A stretch of 44,349 nucleotides of DNA from Chlorobiaceae bacterium. GTDB lineage: Bacteria > Bacteroidota > Chlorobiia > Chlorobiales > Chlorobiaceae. Positions 27,937 to 37,062 of the stretch are shown here, piece after piece (the stretch's first letter is position 1; each line of letters begins with the position of its first letter). The DNA lies in NCBI GenBank assembly GCA_012972825.1, contig JABDHL010000089.1:1-44349 (forward strand), given 5' to 3'. A model generated the notes under the pieces. It was not told where the DNA came from, ran no database searches, and was given only the letters and a program-made list of their open reading frames with translations. Position numbers and translations under genes: made by a program.

Positions 27937-28191
27937 TCAATCGTTGAACCGCTGCTCAACATCCTTGCTCGGCCTGGCAATCCCCCCGCTTTTCGGTGAA
28001 GAGCCCTTGAACACTGAAGAGGCAGTACCACCATAAAGAAAAGGATAGGCATTCACGAGCAGGCGCTTGGTACCTTTACCAACATTTTCAAGATAATCAC
28101 CAACCATCCACCACGTCCCATCAACATATGTTTCGCCTAATCTTCCTGACGCTTCTCCCCAGCTGGTGAAGATTCCCGATATTTTGCTCAT
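27937..28191 (-). CDS. CsmA/CsmE-family chlorosome envelope (baseplate-type) protein
   Basis: This 84-residue protein fits the CsmA fold and length. An amphipathic first helix is followed by VDGTWWMVGDYLENVGKGTKRL and NAYPFLYGG, and the tail GSSPKSGGIARPSKDVEQRF resembles the C-terminal extension that is trimmed from CsmA in chlorosomes. CsmA binds bacteriochlorophyll a in the baseplate through a histidine in 'EGHW'. Here that position reads DGTW, so the ligand is missing. CsmE is the nearest family member I recall, but I cannot separate CsmE from another paralogue without alignment. Convergent with the histidine kinase gene. Confidence 0.75.
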   Translation of the reverse strand: MSKISGIFTSWGEASGRLGETYVDGTWWMVGDYLENVGKGTKRLLVNAYPFLYGGTASSVFKGSSPKSGGIARPSKDVEQRFND

Positions 28192-28345
28192 GGCCAGTGG
28201 TTTTGTAGTTTATTATACTCTTTGTATCAATGTAATAGAAACAATCCGATGTTAAAACAAAAAAATACTGAAAATCCATTTCATTATCAACCTGCCGGAG
28301 CTTTTGTGTAGAACCTAAGTTCAATTACCCAAGGTTCTTTTCTTT

Positions 28346-29770
28346 TCAGGGCGGCGGAGCGGTGGGAGTGTACCAGGCTCTGTTGATTTTTTGAGAACCC
28401 GGCAGTGTATTCCATTCTCTTATACGATAATAACGGGCCGGGGTCTTGAGCTTTCCAACACTGGCATTCATTATCCGAGTAATGGTGTCGTCATTGGGGT
28501 TATTTTCCTTAAAGGTCTCTATAAATGCTGCCGGACGATGGCCATACTCATTATCAGGAATTGCGACAACAAGCGCTTCGCGGATACCATCAATCATCAT
28601 CAGCGCTTTTTCTATTTCTTCAGGGTGAATATTTTCTCCTCCTGAGATAAACATATTATCCTTGCGGCCAAGCACCGTAACCGTGGCATCCTTCTCTATA
28701 CAGCCAATATCAGCAGTATGGAACCACCCGTCATTGTCGGTCTGGGGTTGAATAGCTCCCTCGCGCAGGTAGCCCTTAAAGAGGCATGGCCCTTTAACAA
28801 GAAGTTCGCCATCTGCTGCATTTTTGAGTTCCCGGTATGGCAGGAGCTGTCCGCTGTTTTTCGCCACGCTGTTTATCGGTTTCGGAGAGGTAGCAATCTG
28901 GGTACTCATTTCTGTTGAGCCATAGCTCAGGTAGAGAGGAATGTTGTGCCGGATGGCATCGTCAATCAGAGATTTCGGAGCCGGACTTCCGCCAAGCAGG
29001 ACAGCTTTCAGGCGACGCAGATGCTTAGTGCTTTGTGTGTCGGCAAGCAGCCGGTAAAGCTGTGTCGGCACCACGGAGAGGTGAGTGACGGGAAACTTCT
29101 GCAAGGAAAGAGAGATAGGGTCATCAAGGCGTCCGACAGCAACCGCCCCCCCTGAGACAAGTGAACGGAAGAGGAGGGCATAGCCTCCAATATGGTAAAG
29201 AGGCAGCGAAAGCAGCCAGCAATCTCCGGTACCGAAAGGAATGTTATCATTGGAACCGAGTGCGCTGTACCAGTGATTTGACAAGCTGTGCACAGCAGCT
29301 TTTGCCACTCCGGTGCTTGCAGAAGTGTGTATTATGCTTACCGCCCGTTCCATTGTTTCAGGGAACTCAAAATCCTCGCGCACGGGGTTCCCAATGGCAT
29401 TCTCAATGGCATTCTCAATAATCGAAGCAATCGCTTCCGTTCTGATACAAGAGAAAGAAACTTGCTGAGTCAGCACCAGCTGAGGACGAAGATTGTCAAG
29501 AGTACCCTTCAGCAGATGTTCAGGAAAGCGGTAGTTGAGCGGAGCGGCAATCATTCCCGCTTTCAGCACTCCGGCCAGAACAAGCACCATATCTGAAGTA
29601 TTTGGTGAAACAACAGCAATAATATCGCCGGAACGGAGTCCTTTTTGGCAGAGGTGGTTTGCGATCTGTGCAGACTGATTATTGTACTCTACAAAGGAGA
29701 GGGTTTTCTCCGGCATTCTCAGGGCTGGAGAGTTGCCAAAAAGCTCTGCAGCTCGTCCTTGCAAGTCCAT
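28346..29770 (-). CDS. menE: O-succinylbenzoate-CoA ligase (menaquinone synthesis)
   Basis: This 474-residue member of the adenylate-forming acyl-CoA synthetase family has an AMP-binding P-loop-type motif IHTSASTGVAKAAVHS, LSLPLYHIGG, LYLSYGSTEMST, the hinge Asp region GWFHTADIG, RKDNMFISGGENIHPEEIE, and a late Lys in LPGSQKINR. Length and motif wording suit MenE, which green sulfur bacteria need for menaquinone. The gene stands alone here, 128 bases from argG, so a different acyl ligase is possible. It contains a 12-base in-frame tandem repeat. Confidence 0.78.
   Translation of the reverse strand: MDLQGRAAELFGNSPALRMPEKTLSFVEYNNQSAQIANHLCQKGLRSGDIIAVVSPNTSDMVLVLAGVLKAGMIAAPLNYRFPEHLLKGTLDNLRPQLVLTQQVSFSCIRTEAIASIIENAIENAIGNPVREDFEFPETMERAVSIIHTSASTGVAKAAVHSLSNHWYSALGSNDNIPFGTGDCWLLSLPLYHIGGYALLFRSLVSGGAVAVGRLDDPISLSLQKFPVTHLSVVPTQLYRLLADTQSTKHLRRLKAVLLGGSPAPKSLIDDAIRHNIPLYLSYGSTEMSTQIATSPKPINSVAKNSGQLLPYRELKNAADGELLVKGPCLFKGYLREGAIQPQTDNDGWFHTADIGCIEKDATVTVLGRKDNMFISGGENIHPEEIEKALMMIDGIREALVVAIPDNEYGHRPAAFIETFKENNPNDDTITRIMNASVGKLKTPARYYRIREWNTLPGSQKINRAWYTPTAPPP
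29392..29419 (-). repeat. 12-bp in-frame tandem repeat in menE
   Basis: CAATGGCATTCT occurs twice in tandem followed by CAAT, encoding a repeated Ile-Glu-Asn-Ala. It is in frame, so copy change would lengthen or shorten a surface loop without breaking the gene. Confidence 0.7.
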
Positions 29771-29898
29771 AGTGAGGCAGTAAGAGTTGGCAGAATAGAG
29801 CAGGTACCCCCAAATGGGAGATAAATATATTTTTCAGGCAGACGCACAGGCCGGGTAAATACACCTGAAACCTGCACGCAGCTCTGAAAGGTGTGATC

Positions 29899-31101
29899 TT
29901 ATTTTCCCTGATTGACCTCACTGAATGTTTTCAGACCAAGACCATACAGGTGGATAAAGCCTGCAGCCGCCTTGTGGTTGAACGTGTCAGCTTCAGTATA
30001 GGTAGCCAGCTCCTCGTTATAAAGCGAGTATGGTGAATTTCTTCCAAGAAGCGAAACTCCACCTTTATAAAGCTTCAGGCGTACAAGACCGGTCACAGGA
30101 TGCTGTGTTTCATTCACAAATCCGTCAAGCGCCTTTCTCATCGGCGAAAACCAGGTGCCGTTATAAATAAGGTTGGCATAATCCTGACTGATATTCTTTT
30201 TATACTGGAAAACCGATTTTTCGAGGGTAAGGCGTTCAAGTTCACGGTGAGCAAAATGAAGGATTGTCGCTGCCGGAGCTTCATAAATTTCACGCGATTT
30301 AATGCCGACAACACGATTTTCGATCATGTCAAGCCGTCCAATGCCATTGGCAGCACCAATTTCATTAAGACGGATTATAAGGTCAAGTCCGCTTAATTTT
30401 TTGCCATCGAGAGAAACCGGTACGCCTTTTTCAAACTCGATTTCGACAACAGCCGGTGTATCAGGAGAATTTTCAGGGGATGTGGTTATCTGATAGGCAT
30501 CTTCAGGAGGGGCAATCATCGGATTTTCAAGCACTCCGCACTCGATACTGATACCCCAGATATTTTCGTCTATAGAGTATGGGCTCTTCTTAGTAGCAGA
30601 TACCGGAATATTGTGCAGCTGTGCATAGGCAATTTCAGCTTCTCTTGAGGTGAATTCCCATTCACGCAGTGGAGCAAGCACCTTGAGATGCGGTGCAAGT
30701 GAGGCGAATGTGACTTCGAAACGTACCTGATCGTTGCCTTTTCCCGTACAACCATGGGCAAGCATGGTGCATCCTTCCTCGAGGGCGGTATCGACAAGGG
30801 CTTTGGCAAGCAGAGGGCGACCTAGCGCTGTCGCAAGCGGGTAGACATCCTCATAGAGCGCTCCAGCCTTGAGTGCACGCCAGATATATTCTTCGACAAA
30901 TTCCTTACGCAGGTCAACAAACTTGAATTTTGCGGCACCGGTAGAGAGTGCTTTCGACTCAAGGTTTTCAATCTCTTTCTGCTGGCCGAGATTACCAGTA
31001 ACGGCCACAATATCAGCACCATACTTGTCTTTAAGCCATTTGATCATGATGGATGTGTCAAGTCCACCGGAATAGGCTATTGCAATTTTTTCCTTACTCA
31101 T
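29899..31101 (-). CDS. argG: Argininosuccinate synthase
   Basis: This 400-residue enzyme condenses citrulline and aspartate using ATP. Motifs are the N-type ATP loop [42 protein letters not shown] and [16 protein letters not shown]. It is the last gene of the argCJBFRG unit, directly after argR (18-base gap). Confidence 0.97.
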   Translation of the reverse strand: MSKEKIAIAYSGGLDTSIMIKWLKDKYGADIVAVTGNLGQQKEIENLESKALSTGAAKFKFVDLRKEFVEEYIWRALKAGALYEDVYPLATALGRPLLAKALVDTALEEGCTMLAHGCTGKGNDQVRFEVTFASLAPHLKVLAPLREWEFTSREAEIAYAQLHNIPVSATKKSPYSIDENIWGISIECGVLENPMIAPPEDAYQITTSPENSPDTPAVVEIEFEKGVPVSLDGKKLSGLDLIIRLNEIGAANGIGRLDMIENRVVGIKSREIYEAPAATILHFAHRELERLTLEKSVFQYKKNISQDYANLIYNGTWFSPMRKALDGFVNETQHPVTGLVRLKLYKGGVSLLGRNSPYSLYNEELATYTEADTFNHKAAAGFIHLYGLGLKTFSEVNQGK

Positions 31102-31119
31102 GCGCGTTCCATTGAATTA

Positions 31120-31566
31120 TCAGTTTTTTGAAAGATTTTTATGAATATATGATATCAAAGCCGAAATATTTGCAACAGATGCTGGAATGAGCAGCACGGT
31201 ATCATCTCCGGCGATAGTGCCGAGAATGAGCGGGCTTCTCAGCTGATCAAGATAGGAACCAACGCCGTGAGCCCTGCCGGGAAGAGTCTTGATAATTACC
31301 GTGGTTTCATTTGCATTTACGGCAAGCACTTCAATTCCAACAAGACTTTTGATAATCCTGCCTGCGTTATCTTCAGGAAACAGGAGGCGGTAATTTCCAT
31401 CCGTTTTCGAACGGATAATCCCAAGTTCCGCACAGTCGCGCGAAAGAGTTGCCTGAGCAACTGTCATTCCCGAATCACGGAGAAGCTGCAGAAGGTCATG
31501 CTGATTTCCTACTCTGTTCTGCTGAAGAATTTCTCTGATTTTTAACTGCCTTGCATGCTTGTTCAT
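31120..31566 (-). CDS. argR: Arginine repressor
   Basis: This 148-residue ArgR has an N-terminal winged helix with ATLSRDCAELGI (recognition helix) and a C-terminal oligomerisation and arginine-binding domain with GTIAGDDTVLLIP. As the arginine-bound hexamer it represses arginine genes at ARG boxes. It is embedded in the operon it probably controls, between argF and argG, giving a feedback loop with the ARG box found before argC. Confidence 0.94.
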   Translation of the reverse strand: MNKHARQLKIREILQQNRVGNQHDLLQLLRDSGMTVAQATLSRDCAELGIIRSKTDGNYRLLFPEDNAGRIIKSLVGIEVLAVNANETTVIIKTLPGRAHGVGSYLDQLRSPLILGTIAGDDTVLLIPASVANISALISYIHKNLSKN

Positions 31567-31580
31567 TTGTGCTTCTCTGT

Positions 31581-32597
31581 TCAGGCTTTGATTTTTCTGG
31601 AAGCATTCCGCAACCGGTGGGTCAGATGAAATTTTCGGTACTGATCATGATTCAACAGTTTGACAAGCAGTGCTTTCTGTACATGCAGTCTATTTTCGGC
31701 CTCATCAAGAATAATGGATTGAGGCCCATCCATGACCTCAGCGCTTATCTCCTGACCGCGATGAGCCGGCATGCAGTGCATGACCACAGCTGCAGGCTTT
31801 GCCTTGGCGAGCAAGGTACTGTTGATCTGAAAAGGCGAGAATATTTTGAGTCGTTCCTCTTTCTCTTCCTCCCTGCCCATACTGGTCCAAACATCGGTAT
31901 AGAGTACATCAGCATCGGTGACGGCTTCCACAGGATCATGCAGAATCTCGATTCGGCTAATTCCTTTCTCTCTTGCGGCATCAAGCACTTTATGATCCGG
32001 CGTATATCCTTCAGGACAGGCAAGAACAAAATGAAAGGGGAGCACTCCGGCCAGTTCAATCCATGAATTGGCCACGTTGTTGCCGTCACCAACAAAAACA
32101 ACCTTGACCGTTTCATGCCATAATGACCGTTCGTAAAGGGTAAAAGCATCAGCAAGCACCTGGCATGGATGCGACAGATCGGTCAGGGCATTGACAACAG
32201 GAATCGAGGCATGCTCTGCTATCTCCTCGATTACGGCATGTTCATGCAGCCTGGCAACAATGGCATCGTTATATCGCGATAAAAGCCTGGCGACGTCTTC
32301 CACCGATTCACGTGATCCAAGACCGATTGATTGTCCATCAAGGCTTATGGCATACCCTCCCAGCTCATGAATGCCGAGTTCAAAGGAAACCCTTGTTCTC
32401 AACGATGGCTTGCTGAAAATCATCGCTACCGTTTTATCGCGCAACGGCAGAAAGCCTGAAACGGATGGGCTTTCCTTTCTCTGTTTTTTGATAAAAAGGG
32501 AATAATCGAACAACTCAATAATTTTAGCGGCATCCAGATGAGTAAAGCCGAGAAAATCACGTTTTGCCAACCCCTGCTTTATTTTAGCGGCATCCAT
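31581..32597 (-). CDS. argF: Ornithine carbamoyltransferase
   Basis: This 338-residue enzyme makes citrulline from ornithine and carbamoyl phosphate. Motifs are the carbamoyl-phosphate site FSKPSLRTRVSFELG, the conserved LTDLSHPCQVLADAFT, VFVGDGNNVANSW and HCMPAHRGQEIS. It sits 11 bases after argB. The 16-base sequence attttagcggcatcca occurs both at the start codon region (32581-32596) and 60 bases inside the gene (32521-32536). Confidence 0.96.
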   Translation of the reverse strand: MDAAKIKQGLAKRDFLGFTHLDAAKIIELFDYSLFIKKQRKESPSVSGFLPLRDKTVAMIFSKPSLRTRVSFELGIHELGGYAISLDGQSIGLGSRESVEDVARLLSRYNDAIVARLHEHAVIEEIAEHASIPVVNALTDLSHPCQVLADAFTLYERSLWHETVKVVFVGDGNNVANSWIELAGVLPFHFVLACPEGYTPDHKVLDAAREKGISRIEILHDPVEAVTDADVLYTDVWTSMGREEEKEERLKIFSPFQINSTLLAKAKPAAVVMHCMPAHRGQEISAEVMDGPQSIILDEAENRLHVQKALLVKLLNHDQYRKFHLTHRLRNASRKIKA

Positions 32598-32608
32598 TCC
32601 ATTTTTGT

Positions 32609-33517
32609 TTAAAGATTTTTTACTTCTTCCTGCTCTGCAATAAACTGTGTGCCAACACCTTCGTGAGTGAATATTTCAAGCAGGAGAGAATGTGTTGATT
32701 TTCCGTCTATAAGATGTATTTTTCCAACACCACCGTCCAGCGTATTAAATGCTGACAGCACTTTCGGGATCATTCCGCCGGAAATAATACCCTGTTCGAT
32801 AAAGTCTGCAGCTTCCTCCTTACAGATGGTTTTCAGAATTCTATCGCCCACATGAATGCCTTCAACATCACTGACATAAATAAGTTTTTCAGCTTTCAAA
32901 GCAATAGCAATACTGCTTGCCGCATCATCAGCATTGATGTTATAGATATTTCCCTTTTCGTCAAATCCGATGGGTGCTATAACAGGAATAAGCCCAGCGT
33001 GGCAGAGCAGATCAATATATGCAGTATTGATCTGCTCTACCTCTCCAACAAGGCCAAGAGTTTCAGCATTCTGGTGTGCAACAGCCCTGATGGTATCGGC
33101 ATCAAGACCGGTAACACCCACAGCCTTGCCTCCATGTTCGCTGATCAACTGAACAATATCCTGATTCACCTTTCCCGCAAGTGTCATCTGGATTACGGAA
33201 ATCATCTCCTTGTCAGTGACGCGCCTGCCTTCAACAAACCGCGACTTCAGTCCAAGTTTTTCAGCGGTTTTTGTTATGGCATCGCCTCCGCCGTGTACCA
33301 GAACCACGTTGATGCCGACCTTGCGCAACAGCGTCACATTCTGGGCGAAAATGTTTTTGAGGCAGGCATCCTTCATTGCAGAGCCGCCGTATTTAATAAC
33401 AAAGGTTTTTCCTTCGAACTGGCGAATATAGGGCAAGGCCTCAATCAGCACCTGTCCGATAGCTGCCTGAGGGGCTTTTCTTACCGATTTAAGTTCACGG
33501 CACTCTGAATGTTCCAT
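32609..33517 (-). CDS. argB: Acetylglutamate kinase
   Basis: This 302-residue amino acid kinase phosphorylates N-acetylglutamate. Motifs are [46 protein letters not shown] and GGMIPKV. I prefer ATG 33517 to TTG 33526. It has an N-terminal extension before [13 protein letters not shown], as in arginine-inhibitable kinases. With argJ it forms the recycling acetyl pathway. Confidence 0.95.
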   Translation of the reverse strand: MEHSECRELKSVRKAPQAAIGQVLIEALPYIRQFEGKTFVIKYGGSAMKDACLKNIFAQNVTLLRKVGINVVLVHGGGDAITKTAEKLGLKSRFVEGRRVTDKEMISVIQMTLAGKVNQDIVQLISEHGGKAVGVTGLDADTIRAVAHQNAETLGLVGEVEQINTAYIDLLCHAGLIPVIAPIGFDEKGNIYNINADDAASSIAIALKAEKLIYVSDVEGIHVGDRILKTICKEEAADFIEQGIISGGMIPKVLSAFNTLDGGVGKIHLIDGKSTHSLLLEIFTHEGVGTQFIAEQEEVKNL

Positions 33518-33554
33518 TCCACGCAATGTTCTCTTGTTCAGGTTTAAGAAAATT

Positions 33555-34841
33555 TCAACTTCTATAACTTCCGTTTATATCGACATATTCCTTGCTCAAG
33601 TCACAAGTCCATATCCTTGCATGTCCAGGTCCGCTGCCAATGCGAAGGGTGATGCTATAGGAATTTGTCGCCATTATTTCAGCTGCACTCTCTTCAGAAA
33701 AGTCGGCAATGAAACCCGGTTTAAGCACATTAAGATCATTGAAATAAAGCTCAAGATCATCCTGATTGAAGCGTGCTCCTGAGCGTCCCGCTGCAGCAAC
33801 AACTCTTCCCCAGTTGGCATCCTCACCGTGAATGGCGGTTTTCACCAGGCTTGACTGGGCTATTGTTCTGGCTGCAAGTTCTGCATCTCTCTGGTCTGAT
33901 GCTCCGACAACATTGATCTCAACCAGTTTTGCTGCACCTTCTCCGTCAATGACAATCAGTTTCGCAAGAAAAATCATCAAAGCCTCAAGGGCTTCACAAA
34001 AAAAAGTATAATCCATGCTTTCACCTGCGATTTCCGGGCCTGTACCGCTGGCAAGTATGGCTACCATATCGTTTGTACTTGTATCGCCATCAACAGTAAT
34101 GGCGTTAAAACTGCTGCGGTTTGCACTCTGAAGCGCTTTCTGAAGGAGAGAGGGAGCTATATCGGCATCAGTAGCAATAAAAGCAAGCATGGTAGCCATG
34201 TTCGGGCAAATCATCCCTGATCCTTTCGCGAGTCCGCTCAGACGGACTTTCCCTCTGGAATGCCTGACTTCAAGAGTGAAAAACTTCGGAAAAGTATCGG
34301 TGGTCATAATGGCACGGGCCGTATCAATAACAGAGTCACACTGGAGAGTGGAGGGCAGGGAAGCAATTCCACCCAGAACCTTCTCCATCGGAAGAAGCTG
34401 TCCGATGACCCCTGTTGAAGCAACCAGCACCTCTTCAGGTTTTAAGGCAAGTTCACGGGCTGCAGCTTCAGCCATAGCCAGGGCATCATTCATTCCCTGC
34501 GCACCGGTGGCTGCATTGGCATTCCCGCTGTTGCAGACAATAGCGCGGATCGATGACGCAGATTGTTCAAGATGTTTACGCGACAGCATAACAGGAGCAG
34601 CACAGCACAGGTTCGTTGTAAAGAGTGCGGCAGCGCTGCAGGGGGCATCTGCCGAGAGCAGCATCAGGTCTTTGCGGTTGCTGTATTTAACTTCGGCAGC
34701 AACAGCGCCGGAAGAAAAACCTTCCGGCCAGAATCCATGTGTTCCATCTGATTCTGCTTCCATAGGAGTGACCGTCGCCGGCCAGGTGGTTACGGCAGCA
34801 AGCTCCTGAATTATTTTAAGCCCTTTGTTGAGTTTCTCCAA
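33555..34841 (-). CDS. argJ: Glutamate N-acetyltransferase / ornithine acetyltransferase (bifunctional ArgJ)
   Basis: This 428-residue N-terminal-nucleophile enzyme moves the acetyl group from acetylornithine to glutamate. Motifs are [26 protein letters not shown], and the self-cleavage site [21 protein letters not shown] (the Ala/Met-Thr-style junction around ATML), with [12 protein letters not shown] behind it. The start is uncertain: the frame opens at TTG 34841, but ATG at residue 27 would still keep the family core. No clear ribosome binding site marks either. Confidence 0.93.
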   Translation of the reverse strand: MEKLNKGLKIIQELAAVTTWPATVTPMEAESDGTHGFWPEGFSSGAVAAEVKYSNRKDLMLLSADAPCSAAALFTTNLCCAAPVMLSRKHLEQSASSIRAIVCNSGNANAATGAQGMNDALAMAEAAARELALKPEEVLVASTGVIGQLLPMEKVLGGIASLPSTLQCDSVIDTARAIMTTDTFPKFFTLEVRHSRGKVRLSGLAKGSGMICPNMATMLAFIATDADIAPSLLQKALQSANRSSFNAITVDGDTSTNDMVAILASGTGPEIAGESMDYTFFCEALEALMIFLAKLIVIDGEGAAKLVEINVVGASDQRDAELAARTIAQSSLVKTAIHGEDANWGRVVAAAGRSGARFNQDDLELYFNDLNVLKPGFIADFSEESAAEIMATNSYSITLRIGSGPGHARIWTCDLSKEYVDINGSYRS

Positions 34842-34875
34842 TGCAGTATGAAGAGTTAAATATTAATGAAATTGA

Positions 34876-35907
34876 TCATGACAGCCCGGTTCTTTCATCA
34901 ATGCCGAGCATGATATTCATGTTCTGTACCGCCTGTCCAGCAGCACCTTTCAAAAGATTGTCTATTGCTGTTACAATGACGAGGGAACCGCCTGCACCGG
35001 TATGAGCAATATGTATATCGCAATTATTTGTACGGTAGACATGCCTGACCTCCGTCATGCTTTCACGCACTCTTACAAATGGTGCTTTTTTGTAGAACTC
35101 CCTGTAATGCTGCTTTATATCTTCCATGTCAGAAGGTTTGTCCAGCTGGACATTAAGAATGCTGTAGATCCCCCTCACGAGTGCACCGATCATGGGCGTA
35201 AAGGTAAAGTCAAAGGATGGACTGGTGGCAGAAGTGCCAAGAGCCTGCATGATTTCCGGAGTATGCTGATGGATGCCGACTTTGTAGGCTCTGACGTTTT
35301 CACTCATTTCTGAGAACGACAACTCTGTTCTGCTGCTTCGCCCGGCTCCGGAAATACCGGAAGTGGAGGTGCAATTAATGGATCGTACTTTTATTGAGCT
35401 CTCTCTACTGAAAAATAACGGAGCAACCCCAAGAATAATACTGGTAGCAAAACAGCCAGGGTTACTTACTGCCTTTGAGCTTTTTATCTCTTTCCCAAAC
35501 AGCTCAGGCATACCGTAGGTCATGACGGCTTCGGGTGATTTAGTCTGGTTATAGAATTGCTTATGTTCAAGGACACTCTTCAACCTGAAATCGCCGGAAA
35601 GGTCTATAACTGTTTTACCGGTCCGCAAAAGAGCTGGAACAAGCTGCAATGCCTCCCCATGGGGAAGAGCAAGAAAAAAGATATCACTCTCTGTTTCTCC
35701 GTTGTAGGTCTTGTAAACTTTGTCACAGTCGAGAGCGGGGTAGAGTTCTGAAGCGGGTTTTCCTGTCTGTGAAAAAGCATAAAGATTCCGAAGCTCAACC
35801 TGCGGATGATGAAGGAGCAGCCTCGTCAGCTCAGCTCCTGAATAGCCCGAAGCACCGATGATCGATACTGAATATTTTTTTGAACCATCTGATACAGGCA
35901 GAGTCAT
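34876..35907 (-). CDS. argC: N-acetyl-gamma-glutamyl-phosphate reductase
   Basis: This 343-residue NADPH-dependent reductase has the nucleotide loop [17 protein letters not shown], the active-site block [14 protein letters not shown] (catalytic Cys), [11 protein letters not shown], and HQHTPEI. It is the first gene of the argCJBFRG unit, behind a promoter with an ARG box. Confidence 0.96.
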   Translation of the reverse strand: MTLPVSDGSKKYSVSIIGASGYSGAELTRLLLHHPQVELRNLYAFSQTGKPASELYPALDCDKVYKTYNGETESDIFFLALPHGEALQLVPALLRTGKTVIDLSGDFRLKSVLEHKQFYNQTKSPEAVMTYGMPELFGKEIKSSKAVSNPGCFATSIILGVAPLFFSRESSIKVRSINCTSTSGISGAGRSSRTELSFSEMSENVRAYKVGIHQHTPEIMQALGTSATSPSFDFTFTPMIGALVRGIYSILNVQLDKPSDMEDIKQHYREFYKKAPFVRVRESMTEVRHVYRTNNCDIHIAHTGAGGSLVIVTAIDNLLKGAAGQAVQNMNIMLGIDERTGLS

Positions 35908-35958
35908 CGTAAGGGTGGCTTTATTAATTATCTTAAGTCTTGCAGTTGCGGAATATTT

Positions 35959-35976
35959 TGTGAATAAATATCCAAT
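35959..35976. promoter_or_regulatory. ARG box (ArgR operator) before argC
   Basis: The 18-base site TGTGAATAAATATCCAAT matches the classical ARG box TNTGAATWWWWATTCANW at every position except one (C for T at 35972). It lies 52-69 bases before the argC start and immediately downstream of the predicted -10 box, so bound ArgR would block transcription of argCJBFRG. Confidence 0.75.
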
Positions 35977-35985
35977 AAGGTGGAA

Positions 35986-36013
35986 ATATTAACCTTTTTT
36001 ATCTGATTTTCAA
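35986..36013 (-). promoter_or_regulatory. Predicted sigma70-type promoter of the arginine operon
   Basis: On the - strand TTGAAA (36008-36013) and TAATAT (35986-35991) are separated by 16 bases. Transcription would start near 35979, right at the ARG box. Confidence 0.6.
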
Positions 36014-36155
36014 GGAGTGAATCAATTATTTTCACAATGATAACAATGCAGTTTTTTTTTATGGCAACATCTTTGTTCCCGATATCTTAGCTGGTATGCA
36101 CCGACAAATTTCATCTATCGAATTTTATGCTCCGAATATCTGACTATGAATTGCT

Positions 36156-37058
36156 ATGAATAACAAGGTCTATCAGAGGATGTCCATCAAGCTCATCAAC
36201 GTCCTTTTTCTTCTTTCTGCCATGTTTTTATTGATGAACTGTTCGCAGCGGAAGGTCGCTGACAGTGCCCGGAGCGGACAGATGACACTTGCAGTCGACC
36301 GCCATCTCAGCGATATTGCCACCAGTCAGATTGAGACCTTTACCCGTTATTATCCGGATGCTGTAATCACACTCATGCCATCCGGTTCCAGCAAGACCAT
36401 CAAACATCTTCTTGATCACAATGCCCGTGCTGCATTGATCAGCGGTGAGCCTGAGAGTGTTGAGGATTCTTTGTTTACAACCATGCATCATCCTCTTCGC
36501 CGCGAACCTGTCGCACGTGATGCTATTATCTGTATTGTCAATCGAATGAATCCGGTGAGCAAGCTTTCAATAGAGGAGCTGAAATCTTTTTTTTCGGGCA
36601 AGGAGAACAATGGGGCAATTCCTCTTGTAACGGCTGATGATTACCGCCTTCAGTCAGTTTTTGCTGCAGGTATCGGGATACATAAAAAAGAGCTTAAAGC
36701 ACGGGGCTGCAGCAACGAAACTGAGCTTATCAAAAGAGTTTCCACCGATAACAAGGCGATTGGAATGCTTTTTCGCTCATCACTTGACGGAGCGCTTAAG
36801 GCGGGGAGGATTGAAAAGGATATCAGAATCGTTCCTCTCGCCAGAGAGTCCCACGGATTATCAGCTTACGAGCCTACTCAGCAAAATATCTTTGAAGGAA
36901 GCTATCCGCTTGTTACGACCGTTTACTATGTATATTATTCGGGCGATGCACTTGCTGCAGGGTTTGGCTCCTGGCTCAGCAGTTCAGGTCAGAAAGCATT
37001 TGAAAGAAGCTCTCTTGCCCCTTACAAGGTGTTCGAACGGACTATTATTTTGAAATAA
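36156..37058 (+). CDS. PstS-like substrate-binding lipoprotein
   Basis: This 300-residue protein has a type II signal peptide (basic start, hydrophobic VLFLLSAMFLLMNC, lipid-attachment Cys at about residue 29). The rest is a periplasmic binding-protein fold of the phosphate-binding (PBP-like) group, with LMPSGSSKTIKHLLD and the typical NRMNPVSKLSIEELKSFFSG and YPLVTTVYYVYY. No transporter genes follow; instead a diguanylate cyclase starts 4 bases later. It may act as a sensor of an anion such as phosphate rather than a transporter part (inference). Confidence 0.82.
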   Translation: MNNKVYQRMSIKLINVLFLLSAMFLLMNCSQRKVADSARSGQMTLAVDRHLSDIATSQIETFTRYYPDAVITLMPSGSSKTIKHLLDHNARAALISGEPESVEDSLFTTMHHPLRREPVARDAIICIVNRMNPVSKLSIEELKSFFSGKENNGAIPLVTADDYRLQSVFAAGIGIHKKELKARGCSNETELIKRVSTDNKAIGMLFRSSLDGALKAGRIEKDIRIVPLARESHGLSAYEPTQQNIFEGSYPLVTTVYYVYYSGDALAAGFGSWLSSSGQKAFERSSLAPYKVFERTIILK

Positions 37059-37062
37059 ATTT

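Noticed and set aside
29832-29870. TTTCAGG/CCTGAAA hairpin as terminator of the arginine operon
   Set aside because: The stem is 7 bp with a 25-base loop and no T run follows, so it is too weak to call.
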